From DATCMU01 sp036563245 (GTDB lineage: Bacteria; Pseudomonadota; Alphaproteobacteria; Rhizobiales; Devosiaceae), in the NCBI GenBank assembly GCA_036563245.1, contig DATCMU010000040.1, positions 1-64,000 on the forward strand: a stretch of 64,000 nucleotides of DNA, read 5' to 3'. The position numbers and the translations under genes were made by a program. Position 1 is the first letter of the stretch; each line of letters opens with the position of its first letter. Positions 1 to 10,600 of this stretch are shown piece by piece. A model generated the notes under the pieces. The model made no database searches. It was not told the DNA's origin and worked only from the letters and a program-made list of their open reading frames with translations.

Positions 1-1
1 G

Positions 2-76
2 TGGTACGCCCGGAAGGATTCGAACCTTCGACCATCCGATTAAAAGTCGGATGCTCTACCACTGAGCTACGGGCGC
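2..76 (-). tRNA. tRNA-Lys (anticodon TTT)
   Basis: The reverse complement folds as a cloverleaf. The acceptor strands GCGCCCG and CGGGCGT pair with one terminal G-U. The D arm is GCTCAGTGGTAGAGC, the anticodon stem-loop is ATCCGACTTTTAATCGGAT with anticodon TTT, and the T arm contains GGTTCGAATCC. The discriminator base is A and the 3' CCA is encoded. It decodes AAA/AAG lysine codons. Confidence 0.97.
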
Positions 77-142
77 CCGGGGTGGATTTCGGCGGAACAT
101 AGTGGCTGACCCTTCGGTGTCAACTCCAATTCGCGCCGCCGC

Positions 143-967
143 TTATTGAGTGGACAACGGCTGACCGTGGTATTTCACCGGCAGGCAATCGACCCCGACC
201 TTGTTCATGCGTGCGCATAGTTGCTCGGCTTCAGCATAGTCGGAAATGGGGCCCGCGACGATGCGGTTGTCACCATTGCCGGTCACGTCCGAGAGCAGGG
301 GACGCAATCCCAGAAGAAGCGGGCCCAGCTTGCGCGATAGCTCATTCCATCGGAGCGCCTCATTGTCGTTGCCGACCGGCGTGCCCAACGCAACGGCGAA
401 AGGGGCATCCCCCAGATCGACGGGAGCGGATGGCTCGGGTTTGGACGGCATGGGCTGGCTGTCCACCTGAGTTGGCGTTGCGCCGGTTTCACCGTCGACC
501 GCGCCAGGAAACAGCGCCCGGTGGGTGACTGAAACCGATCCGCCCGGGACATCGTATGTCTGGCCGTCAGCCGGAGTAATCGCTCCTGTTGCGGTTGGAT
601 CGATCCTCGTGCCTGCAGGAATGACCTCGAGCAGCGAGGGAATGCTGCTTTCAAGCGCGCCGACGCGGCGAACCACTTCGTCCCCGGCGTTTTCGGACAT
701 CATCAGACGGTCGGACAGTTCACTGTTCTGGGCACGAATGCGGTTCGCCTCGCTTCGCAAGGCGGCGACTTCGGATCGCAGCAGGTTCAGGGAGCCTCCC
801 TCGACGCGTGAGGCGTGCAGGCCAGTCAGCAGACCCTGGGGCACGGCGGCGATCAGGTTGGCGCTGAGCACGGCAGTGGCGCAGGCGACAAGCGCGACGA
901 TACCCCACCTCGTCACGTCGGACTGGTCGAAGTCTTCGACCGATTGTCTTTCCGACCCCGCAGCCAC
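143..967 (-). CDS. Membrane-anchored protein with C-terminal SPOR-like domain
   Basis: This 274-residue protein is not recognised as a named family member. After about 20 residues there is one hydrophobic helix (GIVALVACATAVLSANLIAA), then a charged coiled-coil-like stretch at about residues 60-110 (LLRSEVAALRSEANRIRAQ), then a Pro/Thr-rich linker. The last ~75 residues resemble a SPOR or SPOR-like fold (NRIVAGPISDYAEAEQLCARM), which in other proteins binds denuded septal peptidoglycan. The topology is therefore probably inner-membrane anchor, periplasmic coiled coil, cell-wall binding end; this is inference. The start at 967 is GTG. A GTG about 17 codons downstream, just before the hydrophobic helix, is an alternative. 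It lies between tRNA-Lys and the divergent glmU. Confidence 0.7.
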   Translation of the reverse strand: MAAGSERQSVEDFDQSDVTRWGIVALVACATAVLSANLIAAVPQGLLTGLHASRVEGGSLNLLRSEVAALRSEANRIRAQNSELSDRLMMSENAGDEVVRRVGALESSIPSLLEVIPAGTRIDPTATGAITPADGQTYDVPGGSVSVTHRALFPGAVDGETGATPTQVDSQPMPSKPEPSAPVDLGDAPFAVALGTPVGNDNEALRWNELSRKLGPLLLGLRPLLSDVTGNGDNRIVAGPISDYAEAEQLCARMNKVGVDCLPVKYHGQPLSTQ

Positions 968-1098
968 GCGATGCCCCGCCGAATCATTTTCTCGCGGGCT
1001 AGTTTAGCATCCACTGGCGCGTTATCGGTTTGCCAACACGTTGCTGCCACAAAATTGGGCGAGTTCGCCAATTGAAGAGGGTCGCGGGGGACCTGAAG

Positions 1099-2454
1099 AT
1101 GACTGACTTGCTGGCTATTGTTCTCGCTGCAGGAGAAGGCACGAGAATGAAGTCCGATTTGCCGAAATTGTTGCACAAGGTTGGCGGCTTGCCGATTATC
1201 GGCCACGTCGTCGGCGCCGTGCGCAATGCCGGGGCCTCGGAGATCGCCGTGGTGACCGGCCCGGGGCACGAGGGCATCCGCGCTGCCGTTCGGGCGAATG
1301 CGCCCGATGTTGAGTTCTTCGAGCAGACCGAGCGGCGCGGAACCGCGCATGCGGCGTCCATGGCGCGCGAGGCGTTCGAGCAGGCCCAGGGCACGATCGT
1401 CGTGGTCTATGGCGATCACCCGCTGCTTCGTCCGGAAAACTTCGCGGCAGTGCTGGAGCGGCTGGAAGGGGCAATGGATGCCGCGATCCTGGGGTTCCGG
1501 CCTCAGGACCCCACCGGGTATGGCAGGTTCATCACGGATGGCGATCGCCTGCTCGATATCAGGGAACACAAGGACGCCAGCGAGGAGGAACGCAGGATCG
1601 GGCTGTGCAACGCCTGCATTCTCGCCTTCAGGGCCCCTGTCTTCAAGGCGCTCATCGACAAGGTGGGGCGCGACAATGCGCAGGGCGAATACTATCTCAC
1701 GGATCTGGTCAAGTTGGCGAACAAGGCCGGCTATCGGGTCGGATATGCCGTCGCGCCCGAAGAGGATGTGATGGGTGTCAACTCCCGGGCCCAGCTTGCC
1801 CAGGCCGAAGCTCTCTTCCAGGCGCGGATGCGGGCAAGAATGCTCGACAACGGGGTCACGCTGATCGATCCGGGTAGTGTCCATTTCTCGTATGATACGG
1901 AAATCGGGCGCGATGTCGTGATCGAACCGAACGTTGTCTTCGGGCCTGGCGTGGTTATCGCATCCAACGCGACAATCCACGCATTCAGCCACATAGAAGG
2001 GGCGCTTGTGGGCGAGGGCGCCAGCGTTGGACCCTTCGCGCGCCTCAGGCCCGACGCGGTTCTGGCGGCGGGCGCGAAGGTGGGCAACTTTGTTGAAATC
2101 AAGAAGGCCAATGTCGGCGCCGGGGCCAAAGTGAATCATCTCAGTTATATCGGCGACGCCGAGATCGGGGCGGCGGCAAATATCGGGGCCGGCACCATCA
2201 CCTGCAACTACGATGGCATCAACAAGCACCGCACCATGATCGGCGAGGGGGCGTTTATCGGTTCCAACTCGGCATTGGTCGCGCCCGTCGAAATCGGTGA
2301 CGGCGCATATGTCGCCTCGGGCAGCGTAATCACGGAGAACGTGCCCCCAGAGGCCATGGCGGTGGCGCGTGGACGCCAGGTCAACAAGCCCGGACACGCG
2401 GAGACGATCCGCAAGCGGGCCCGGGACCTGAAAAACAGGAAACAGGGGAGCTAG
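1099..2454 (+). CDS. glmU: Bifunctional UDP-GlcNAc pyrophosphorylase / glucosamine-1-phosphate acetyltransferase
   Basis: This cytoplasmic enzyme makes UDP-N-acetylglucosamine for peptidoglycan and lipopolysaccharide. The C-terminal half acetylates glucosamine-1-phosphate and the N-terminal half then uridylylates it. The 451 residues match the family length. The N-terminal nucleotidyltransferase signature LAAGEGTRMKS is at about residues 8-18. From about residue 250 the chain is hexapeptide repeats of a left-handed beta helix, with KVNHLSYIGDAEIG and NYDGINKHRT typical of the acetyltransferase active site. I chose the ATG at 1099 because an upstream in-frame start at 1030 would add 23 residues with no family counterpart. 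Only six bases separate its stop from glmS, so the two are one operon for consecutive pathway steps. Confidence 0.97.
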   Translation: MTDLLAIVLAAGEGTRMKSDLPKLLHKVGGLPIIGHVVGAVRNAGASEIAVVTGPGHEGIRAAVRANAPDVEFFEQTERRGTAHAASMAREAFEQAQGTIVVVYGDHPLLRPENFAAVLERLEGAMDAAILGFRPQDPTGYGRFITDGDRLLDIREHKDASEEERRIGLCNACILAFRAPVFKALIDKVGRDNAQGEYYLTDLVKLANKAGYRVGYAVAPEEDVMGVNSRAQLAQAEALFQARMRARMLDNGVTLIDPGSVHFSYDTEIGRDVVIEPNVVFGPGVVIASNATIHAFSHIEGALVGEGASVGPFARLRPDAVLAAGAKVGNFVEIKKANVGAGAKVNHLSYIGDAEIGAAANIGAGTITCNYDGINKHRTMIGEGAFIGSNSALVAPVEIGDGAYVASGSVITENVPPEAMAVARGRQVNKPGHAETIRKRARDLKNRKQGS

Positions 2455-2460
2455 CGCCAG

Positions 2461-4287
2461 ATGTGCGGCATAGTTGGGATCATCGGCGTCGCGCCCGTCG
2501 CCGAGCGTCTGGTCGAAGCGCTGCGTCGCCTGGAATATCGCGGATATGACAGCGCCGGGATCGCGACCCTTGAAAGCGGTGAAATCACGCGGCGGCGGGC
2601 CGAAGGCAAACTGACCAATTTGGCGCTCAAGTTGTCCGAAGCGCCGCTGGGCGGGCTGATCGGCATTGGGCACACGCGCTGGGCGACCCATGGCGCGCCG
2701 ACCGAGACCAATGCCCATCCTCACGCCACCGCACGGGTGGCGGTGGTTCACAACGGGATCATCGAGAATTTCCGCCAGTTGCGCGAGGAACTGGCTGCGG
2801 ATGGCTATCGCCAGCAGTCGGAGACCGACGCGGAAGTCGTACCGCTCCTGGTGACCCGCGAGATGGATCGCGGGGCTTCTCCGGTCGACGCGGTGGCCAC
2901 GACCCTGAGGCGGCTGCGCGGGGCATTTGCGCTCGCCTTCTTGTTCGCGGGCGAAGATAAACTGCTGATCGCGGCCCGCAAGGGCGCGCCGCTGGCGATC
3001 GGCTACGGCGAGCGCGAAATGTATCTTGGCTCGGATGCGATGGCGCTGGCGCCGTTCACTTCGAGCCTGACCTATCTCGAGGACGGCGACTGGGCGGTGA
3101 TAACCCCCCAGGGCGTGACGATCCGCGACACACTGGGCGGTACGGTCAAACGCGCGCGGCAGCAGTCCAATGCATCGGCCCTTCTGGCGGAGAAGGGCAA
3201 CCACCGGCACTTCATGGCCAAGGAGATCTACGAGCAGCCCGAAACGGTGTCTCATACCCTGGCGCACTATGTGGATATGAATGCTTGTACGGTCAGGATC
3301 CGCGAAGACCTTGCGTTCGACTTCGCGCGCCTTTCGCGCCTGACAATTTCGGCCTGCGGCACCGCGTCCTATGCGGGACTTGTGGCACGCTACTGGTTCG
3401 AGCGTTACGCGCGCCTGCCTGTCGATATCGATGTTGCCTCCGAGTTTCGCTATCGGGAGCCGCCGCTCGAGGCCAACGGGCTGTCGCTGTTCATCTCGCA
3501 ATCGGGGGAAACCGCAGACACCCTTGCCGCGCTCAGATACTGCGCCGATCAGGGGCAAAGCATTGCGGCGGTGGTCAACGTGCCGGAATCGACGATTGCC
3601 CGCGAAGCGCAAGTGGTGTTTCCAACGCTGTGTGGCCCGGAAATCGGTGTCGCCTCGACCAAGGCGTTCACCGCGCAACTGACGACACTTGCAGCCCTGG
3701 CGATCGCAGCCGGCAAGGCGCGCGGCGTGCTGAACCCCGCTGCCGAACGGGAAATGGTCGAAGCCCTGATCGAACTGCCCAGCGCGATTTCAGGTGCGCT
3801 AGCGGGGGAGGTGCAGATCGAGCAGATCGCCAAGCATCTGTCGCGGGCGAGGGACGTGCTCTATTTCGGCCGTGGCGCGATGTTCCCGATTGCGCTGGAA
3901 GGCGCATTGAAGCTGAAGGAAATCTCCTACATCCATGCCGAGGGCTACGCGGCTGGCGAGCTCAAGCACGGCCCCATTGCGCTGGTCGACGAGGAGATGC
4001 CGGTTATCGTGGTGGCGCCCTCGGACGACTTGATGGAAAAGACGCTATCGAACATGCAGGAAGTGAAGGCGCGTGGCGGCCAGATTATCCTGATTACCGA
4101 TTCCGAAGGTATTGCGCAGACCGGCCCTGGCGTGGACGAAACGATTGCCGTTCCCAAGGTTCACCCATTCGTTGCGCCAATTCTCGCCGCCGTACCCGTG
4201 CAGTTGCTCGCCTACCATACGGCAGTGCACATGGGGACGGACGTTGACCAGCCGCGCAACCTCGCCAAGTCCGTGACGGTGGAGTGA
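2461..4287 (+). CDS. glmS: Glutamine--fructose-6-phosphate aminotransferase (isomerizing)
   Basis: It converts fructose-6-phosphate and glutamine to glucosamine-6-phosphate, the entry step of amino-sugar synthesis. The 608-residue protein starts MCGIVGIIG, so Cys2 is the glutaminase nucleophile once Met is removed. The glutaminase core continues with RRLEYRGYDSAG and GHTRWATHG. Two SIS sugar-isomerase domains follow from about residue 290 (SACGTASYAGL, SQSGETADTLAAL, STKAFTAQL). The C terminus ends LAKSVTVE as in canonical GlmS. It lies directly behind glmU. The six-base gap leaves no room for a glmS ribozyme. Confidence 0.97.
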   Translation: MCGIVGIIGVAPVAERLVEALRRLEYRGYDSAGIATLESGEITRRRAEGKLTNLALKLSEAPLGGLIGIGHTRWATHGAPTETNAHPHATARVAVVHNGIIENFRQLREELAADGYRQQSETDAEVVPLLVTREMDRGASPVDAVATTLRRLRGAFALAFLFAGEDKLLIAARKGAPLAIGYGEREMYLGSDAMALAPFTSSLTYLEDGDWAVITPQGVTIRDTLGGTVKRARQQSNASALLAEKGNHRHFMAKEIYEQPETVSHTLAHYVDMNACTVRIREDLAFDFARLSRLTISACGTASYAGLVARYWFERYARLPVDIDVASEFRYREPPLEANGLSLFISQSGETADTLAALRYCADQGQSIAAVVNVPESTIAREAQVVFPTLCGPEIGVASTKAFTAQLTTLAALAIAAGKARGVLNPAAEREMVEALIELPSAISGALAGEVQIEQIAKHLSRARDVLYFGRGAMFPIALEGALKLKEISYIHAEGYAAGELKHGPIALVDEEMPVIVVAPSDDLMEKTLSNMQEVKARGGQIILITDSEGIAQTGPGVDETIAVPKVHPFVAPILAAVPVQLLAYHTAVHMGTDVDQPRNLAKSVTVE

Positions 4288-4404
4288 GCCGATTGGCGCC
4301 CCTGTTATGAACCCAAAAAGCCGGTTGCTCTCCAAGATGTGGTTTGCGCCAGTCCGGGCTCTGACTATAGTCGTCCCGCACTTGCCGAAACGGAGTCGCA
4401 GCCG

Positions 4405-5127
4405 GTGAATCCCCAACCGTCAGAACATCAGGAACACGGCGCCCATGGCGGTCGGGTTACTTTCGGTCGCCGATTGACCAACTATTTCCTAACGGGCCTT
4501 GTGATCGCGGGCCCGGTCGGGATCACGCTTTACATCGCCTGGTGGATCATTGGCGTGGTGGACGACTTCGTCAAACCGTTGCTGCCGCACGCCTATAACC
4601 CGGATTCCTACCTGCCGTTCCACGTCCCCGGCTACGGGCTCGTCGTCGCGGTCGTTGCCATCATGATTCTCGGTTTCCTGGCGGCCAACCTGGTGGGCAG
4701 GACGCTGGTGCAGACCGGCGAATCCCTGCTGAACCGGCTGCCGATGATCTCGACGCTGTATCGCGGGCTCAAGCAGATCTTCGAGACGGTCGTGACCCAG
4801 AGCACACAGAGTTTCCGGCAAGTGGGACTGATCCAGTACCCACGCCCGGGCCTTTGGGCGCTTGTATTGATCTCGACCCCCGCAAAGGGCGAGATCGCGG
4901 AAAAGGTGGAAGGCGAGGAAGTCCTGAGCTGCTTCCTGCCGACGACGCCCAACCCGACTTCGGGATTTTTGCTGTTCGTACCGCGCCACGATGTGATCAT
5001 TCTCGACATGTCCACAGAGGACGCCGCCAAGCTGATCATTTCCGCGGGCCTGGTTTCCCCCGAGTACCAGCGCCAGACCGCGGCCCTGGCCGAAGAGGCC
5101 AGGCGGGCGGAAACCGAAAACGCCTGA
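4405..5127 (+). CDS. DUF502 family membrane protein
   Basis: This is a 240-residue protein of a conserved bacterial family without an assigned reaction. Two hydrophobic segments are visible: about residues 20-50 (YFLTGLVIAGPVGITLYIAW) and about 70-90 (VVAVVAIMILGFLAANLVG). They are followed by the conserved region PMISTLYRGLKQIFETV and a soluble C-terminal domain ending in a charged helix (LAEEARRAETENA). I prefer the GTG at 4405, which has a CGGAG box about 9 bases upstream. The longer reading from 4339 adds residues unlike the family. It is convergent with recG, with only six bases between the stop codons. The link to glmS is positional only. Confidence 0.8.
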   Translation: MNPQPSEHQEHGAHGGRVTFGRRLTNYFLTGLVIAGPVGITLYIAWWIIGVVDDFVKPLLPHAYNPDSYLPFHVPGYGLVVAVVAIMILGFLAANLVGRTLVQTGESLLNRLPMISTLYRGLKQIFETVVTQSTQSFRQVGLIQYPRPGLWALVLISTPAKGEIAEKVEGEEVLSCFLPTTPNPTSGFLLFVPRHDVIILDMSTEDAAKLIISAGLVSPEYQRQTAALAEEARRAETENA

Positions 5128-5133
5128 GCGCGA

Positions 5134-7242
5134 TCACCCGGCCCGGATCAGCGGTATCGCCAGATCCTTGCGGAAGAGATAGAGAAGCATCCGCAGCGCG
5201 TCGCCTCGCGGGCCGGCCAGTCCCGGATTCGCCTCCAGCGCCTGACGTGCTTCTTCGTGCGCTTGTTCGAGCAGGTAGCGATGCGCATCGGGCAGGGCGA
5301 CATTGTAGCCTGGCATCCCCGATTGCCGTGTCCCCAGCAGGTCGCCTTCGCCGCGCAGTTCAAGGTCGCGTTCGGCGATCTCGAACCCGTCCTCGGTCTT
5401 GCGGATCGTGTCGAGGCGGGCCCTTGCCATTTCGGACAGCGGTTCCTTGTAGAGCAGCAGGCAGGCCGAGCGCGCGTCGCCCCGGCCGACGCGCCCGCGC
5501 AACTGATGCAGTTGGGCCAGCCCGAAGCGCTCGGCATGCTCTATGATCATGATCGTTGCATTCGGCACGTCGACACCGACCTCGATAACCGTCGTCGCAA
5601 CGAGAAGCCGTGCCTCGCCCGACGCGAAGCGGGTCATGGCAAGGTTCTTTTCCGACGCGTTCATCCGCCCGTGCACCAGCACGACCTGTTCGCCGAACAC
5701 CGGTTTCAGGGCTTCGAAGCGATCCTGGGCCGAGGCGACGTCGAGCGCCTCGGATTCCTCGACCAGTGGGCAGACCCAATAGGCCTGTGCGCCAGCATCG
5801 ATCCGAGCCTTCAGGCGCTGCAGGACGCGGTCATAGTCGTCCGCCGGAAGCGCCGCGGTTTCGATCGGTTGCCGGCCGGCGGGCTTCTCGCGGAGTGTCG
5901 AAACGGCCATGTCGCCAAAATGGGTGAGCACGAGAGTGCGCGGAATCGGCGTAGCCGTCATCACCAGAAGATCGGCGTGCCGCCCTTTTTCCGACAGGGC
6001 GAGCCGCTGATGCACGCCGAAGCGGTGCTGTTCATCGACGACAGTCAGGCCAAGGTCGTGGAACCGAACGTCCTGCTGGAACAGGGCGTGGGTTCCGACA
6101 AGGATCAGGGTTTCCCCTTCGGCGACGCTTTCGGTGATCCGCCGGCGCTCGGCGGCGGTCGTCTTGCCAGTCAGGAGTTCGAGACCGAGGCCTGCTTTTT
6201 CGCACAGCGGTTGCAGGGTCCGGAAGTGCTGGGTGGCAAGCAGTTCAGTTGGCGCCATCAGGGCCGATTGTGCGCCCGACTCGGCTACGGCGGCCATGGC
6301 CATCAGCGCCACGACGGTCTTGCCGGAGCCGACATCGCCCTGCAGCAGCCGCGACATCCTGTTTTCGCCAGCCAGGTCATGGCGGATCTCCCCGATTGCC
6401 TCCTTTTGGCCGGCCGTCAGGGAGAAAGGTAGCGCCGCTTCAACCCGGGACGTGATCTCGCCGGTGAACTGGCGGGCGATGCCCCGATGCGAGACGAGGC
6501 GCGAACGCACCAGCAGCAGTGCCAGTTGGCCGGCCAGGTATTCGTCATAGGCGAGGCGCAGTCGTGCGGGGCCCATCAGCGCCGTCTCGTCCGGCGCTGC
6601 AGGCGCATGCAACATGCGCATGGCATCGCTGAACGCCGGCCATTGGCGTTGCGACAGCGTCTCGGGTGAAATCCATTCCGGCAGTGGCGGAAGTCTTTCC
6701 AGTGCCGTATGCACGACACGCTGCAGCACCTTCGACGACAGGCCGTGGGTCAGGGGATAGACCGGTTCGACCATCGGAAGGGTCGAGAGTTTGTCTGGCT
6801 CAACGATGTAGTCGGGGTGGGTGATCTGCTTTTCGCCGTTGAAAAAGCCGATCTCGCCAGAAACGTAGCGGGTTTCGCCAACCGGCAGCGCGCGTTCGAC
6901 CCAACCTCCTTGCCCGCCGAAGAATACGAGCTGGATCTCGCCCGTTTCGTCATGGGCGAACACGCGATGAGGGATTCGCCTGTTGCCCTTTGGCGGGGGC
7001 TGATGGCGGTCGACATGCAGCTTCAGGGTGGCGACGGTGCCGAAGATCGCGCCCGCCACGCCGGCCCGCTGACGTCGATCGACCACGCCGGCAGGCATAT
7101 GCATGAGCACGTCGAGCACGATTGCGTCCTGTCCGTCAGGCGCGTTGAAAAAGCGCGCCATGACGGCGTTCATTTGCGGCCCCACGCCCTTGATGGTGCG
7201 CACGGAACTGAAGAGCGGGTTGAGCAGGGCAGGGCGGGACAA
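5134..7242 (-). CDS. recG: ATP-dependent DNA helicase RecG
   Basis: RecG remodels stalled replication forks and branch-migrates Holliday junctions. The N-terminal wedge/OB domain includes the region GTVATLKLHVDRHQPPPKGN. The helicase core has Walker A GDVGSGKT, Walker B-type VVDEQHRFGVHQR, motif III MTATPIPRT, and C-terminal motifs TTVIEVGVDVPNAT and HQLRGRVGRG. Reading from the TTG at 7242 gives about 702 residues beginning (M)SRPALLNPLFSSV, which matches RecG N termini. The frame stays open to an ATG at 7302, which would add 20 residues unlike the family. It is divergent from sdhE-mfd, a common alphaproteobacterial arrangement. Confidence 0.95.
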   Translation of the reverse strand: MSRPALLNPLFSSVRTIKGVGPQMNAVMARFFNAPDGQDAIVLDVLMHMPAGVVDRRQRAGVAGAIFGTVATLKLHVDRHQPPPKGNRRIPHRVFAHDETGEIQLVFFGGQGGWVERALPVGETRYVSGEIGFFNGEKQITHPDYIVEPDKLSTLPMVEPVYPLTHGLSSKVLQRVVHTALERLPPLPEWISPETLSQRQWPAFSDAMRMLHAPAAPDETALMGPARLRLAYDEYLAGQLALLLVRSRLVSHRGIARQFTGEITSRVEAALPFSLTAGQKEAIGEIRHDLAGENRMSRLLQGDVGSGKTVVALMAMAAVAESGAQSALMAPTELLATQHFRTLQPLCEKAGLGLELLTGKTTAAERRRITESVAEGETLILVGTHALFQQDVRFHDLGLTVVDEQHRFGVHQRLALSEKGRHADLLVMTATPIPRTLVLTHFGDMAVSTLREKPAGRQPIETAALPADDYDRVLQRLKARIDAGAQAYWVCPLVEESEALDVASAQDRFEALKPVFGEQVVLVHGRMNASEKNLAMTRFASGEARLLVATTVIEVGVDVPNATIMIIEHAERFGLAQLHQLRGRVGRGDARSACLLLYKEPLSEMARARLDTIRKTEDGFEIAERDLELRGEGDLLGTRQSGMPGYNVALPDAHRYLLEQAHEEARQALEANPGLAGPRGDALRMLLYLFRKDLAIPLIRAG

Positions 7243-7363
7243 GGCATATTCCCAGACATTGGAACCGTATGTGTCACAATAGAGCGCCCGGTCGATGTGC
7301 AAAAGGCTGACAAAGCGACCTTGAACGCGTATTAAGGCGACCCATCTCCAGGGGGCGGGTCAC

Positions 7364-7657
7364 ATGGGTACGCAAGAAGAAGGCGGCGATCCGCTTGCCA
7401 CAAGGCGAAGGCGACTGCGTTATCGTGCGTCCCACCGAGGCATCCAGGAAATGGACATCGTTCTGGGCGGGTATGTCGACGCCCTGGCCGACCGATTGTC
7501 GGAAGTGCAAATGGAGCGAATCGAGCGGCTTCTGGACGAAAGCGACACAGATCTGCTTGCCTGGATTACCGGCCAGGCCGCTGCCCCGGCTGACGCCGAT
7601 CGTGAACTGATCTCGGAGATATCGGCGTTTCAGGCCGGCCGTTTCAAGAAGCTATGA
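7364..7657 (+). CDS. sdhE: Succinate dehydrogenase FAD assembly factor
   Basis: This small protein promotes covalent attachment of FAD to the succinate dehydrogenase flavoprotein subunit. The 97 residues carry the family hallmark RGIQEMD (pattern RGxxExD, around residues 25-31), followed by the helical segment LSEVQMERIERLLDESDTDL and TGQ. The ~25 residues before the motif are basic and probably form an extension, so the exact start is less sure than the identity. Its stop overlaps the mfd start by four bases (ATGA), so translation of the two is probably coupled. No sdh gene is in the window. Confidence 0.9.
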   Translation: MGTQEEGGDPLATRRRRLRYRASHRGIQEMDIVLGGYVDALADRLSEVQMERIERLLDESDTDLLAWITGQAAAPADADRELISEISAFQAGRFKKL

Positions 7658-10600
7658 ACGCAACCACACCCTTTGCCGGCATGGAGAAGCCCGACCGGAT
7701 CGTCTGCAACGTGCCCGATGGCATGCAGCCGGTGGTCTTGGCACGACTGGTCGAGGAGCGCCTGAAAGCCGCTCCAGGCGATACGGTGAGCCTGGTATTT
7801 GTGGCGCGCGACGGCCGGCGCATGCAGCGCATGCAGGAGATCCTTGCGCAGTTGATGCCCGGGCACGAGGTGCTTGGCTTTCCCGCGTGGGATTGTCTGC
7901 CCTATGATCGCGTGTCGCCAAACGCGATTACGACCGCGGCGCGCATGACGGCACTCGCCGCCCTGGTCAATCCCGGCACACGCGGGGCGATCGTCCTGAC
8001 AACCGTCAATGCCCTCATCCAGCGCCTGCAACCGCGAGAGATCATCGAGAAGGTGTCGTTCTCGGCCGCCGCGGGGCAAGTCGTGCCGAGCGACAACCTG
8101 ATCGGTTGGGCGGCGAACAATGGCTATCTTCGCGTGCCGACCGTGAGGGAAGCCGGTGAATTCGCGGTGCGCGGGGGACTGGTTGATCTCTATCCGGCGG
8201 GCGCCGAAGCCCCGCTGAGGTTCGATTTCTTCGGTTCGGCCCTGGAATCGATTCGTACCTTCGACCCCGACAGCCAACGCACCACCGGTTCCGTGCCGCG
8301 TGTGACACTGGTGCCGATGAGCGAGATCGTGCTCAACGAAGAAACGGTGAGGCTCTTTCGTCGTAACTATACGACGGCGTTTGGCGGCAATACGTCTGAT
8401 GATCCGATGTATGCGGCGATAAGCGCCGGGCAGCGGTTCGCAGGGGTAGAACACTGGCTGCCTTTCTTCTACGAGAAAACGTCACGACTGAGCGACTATA
8501 CGGGCCCCGCGCCGTTCATCTTCGATGATCAGGCAAGTCATGCCTTTGCCGAGCGCCGGGATCAGATCGTGGATTACCACGATGCGCGCGTGCAGGTGCT
8601 CAAGGCGCCCCAGACTTCGGGCGGCGCACCATACAAGCCCATCGATCCCGCACTTCTTTATGAGACCGAGGCCGCACCCTACGCCTTGTCGGGCGGCGAG
8701 GTCCTGCAGTTCAACCCGTTTGCCCCCGCCGAAACCGGCGTGCCGTTGCGGGACGAGAAAGGACGTGTCGCCCCAACCTTTGCCAGTGAGCGGCAGGCTG
8801 CGGATACCAATCTGTTCGAGAGCGTCGTTGGCATGCTGAGGGCAGAGACGCGCGCCGGCCGTCGGGCAATACTTGCCTGCTGGACGGAAGGCTCCCGGGA
8901 CCGGCTCTCGCAAATCCTGCAGGATCACGGGCTAGGCGCGTCCAGGATGGCCGCCAACTGGAAGGAAGCGGCAAGCGCCAAGCCCGGCGCGCCGGTCTTC
9001 CTGGTGCTCGGGCTGGAGACGGGATTTCAGACCGACGACACCATCGTCCTTTCGGAGCAGGATATCCTTGGCGAGCGGATGATCCGCCCGCAACGGCGCA
9101 AGAAGGCATCGGATGCGCTGACCGAGGCGGCCAGCCTGGCGGCCGGCGATCTTGTGGTTCACGTCGATCATGGCATCGGCCGGTTTATCGGCTTGCGTGC
9201 AATCGAGGCGGCGGGCGCGCCGCACGATTGCGTGGAGATCGAATACGCGCGCGGCGACAAACTCTACCTGCCGGTGGAGAACATTGAACTGCTGTCCCGC
9301 TATGGTTCGAGCGAAACCGCGGAACTCGACCGGCTAGGCGGCGGCGCATGGCAGGCAAAGAAAGCCAAGCTCAAGAAACGCATCCTCGATATGGCCGAGC
9401 AGTTGATCAAGATTGCCGCTGCCCGCCAGATGAGCAGCGCGGAGCCGATGGCGATGCAGCCCGGCCTCTACGACGAATTCGCTTCGCGATTCCCCTACGA
9501 GGAGACCGACGATCAGCTCTCGACCATCGACAGCGTGCTCGACGATCTTACATCCGGCAGGGTGATGGATCGCCTCGTCTGCGGGGACGTGGGCTTCGGC
9601 AAGACCGAAATTGCCTTGCGGGCCGCATTTGCGGTGGCGATGGCGGGACGCCAGGTGGCGGTCGTGGTGCCCACCACCTTGCTGGCCAGACAGCATTTCA
9701 AGACGTTCAGCGAGCGGTTCGCCGGGTTGCCGGTCAAAGTGGCGCAGGCATCACGCCTTGTCAGCGCAAGCGAACTCAAGGCGACCAGGGATGGCCTGGC
9801 GGACGGCACGGTGGACATCGTGGTGGGAACCCACGCATTGCTGTCCAAGTCGATCAGCTTCCGGAACCTTGGCATCCTGATCGTGGATGAGGAACAGCAT
9901 TTCGGCGTGGCGCACAAGGAGCGGCTCAAGGAACTCAAGGCCAATGTACATGTGCTGACGCTGTCGGCCACTCCAATCCCGCGTACGCTGCAGCTCGCCC
10001 TGACCGGTGTTCGGGATCTGTCGCTTCTGGCGACACCGCCCGTCGACAGACTGGCGGTCCGCACCTTCGTCACGCCTTTCGACGCGCTGACGGTGCGCGA
10101 GGCGCTCTTGCGGGAGAAGTACCGGGGCGGTCAGGCCTTCTATGTGGTGCCGCGCATCAAGGATCAGGCCGAAATCGCCGACTTCCTGAAGGCGCAGGTG
10201 CCCGAAGTGTCGTTCGTCGTGGCCAATGGGCAGATGCCGCCCGGCGCGCTCGACGACATCATGAATGCCTTCTACGACGGCAAGTACGACGTACTTGTCT
10301 CCACCACGATTGTGGAAAGCGGCCTCGACATTCCCAATGCCAATACCCTGATCGTGCACAAGGCGGATCAGTTCGGCCTGGCGCAACTCTACCAGATCCG
10401 CGGGCGGATCGGGCGGTCGAAGACCCGCGCCTATGCCCTGTTCACGGTTCCAGGCGATCGCAAGCTGACCGATACGGCACAGAGACGGCTGGCGGTTCTG
10501 CAATCACTCGAGAGCCTTGGCGCCGGTTTCCAGCTGGCCAGTCACGATCTCGATATTCGCGGCGCCGGCAACATCCTGGGCGAGGAGCAATCGGGTCATA

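Noticed and set aside
2455..2460. Possible glmS ribozyme upstream of glmS
   Set aside because: Only six bases lie between the glmU stop and the glmS start, and the ribozyme is a Gram-positive feature.
913..3678. A 921-codon open frame on the minus strand
   Set aside because: It is antisense to glmU and glmS, both unmistakable. The translation is rich in Arg, His, Asp and Gly in a way typical of the mirror frame of high-GC genes.
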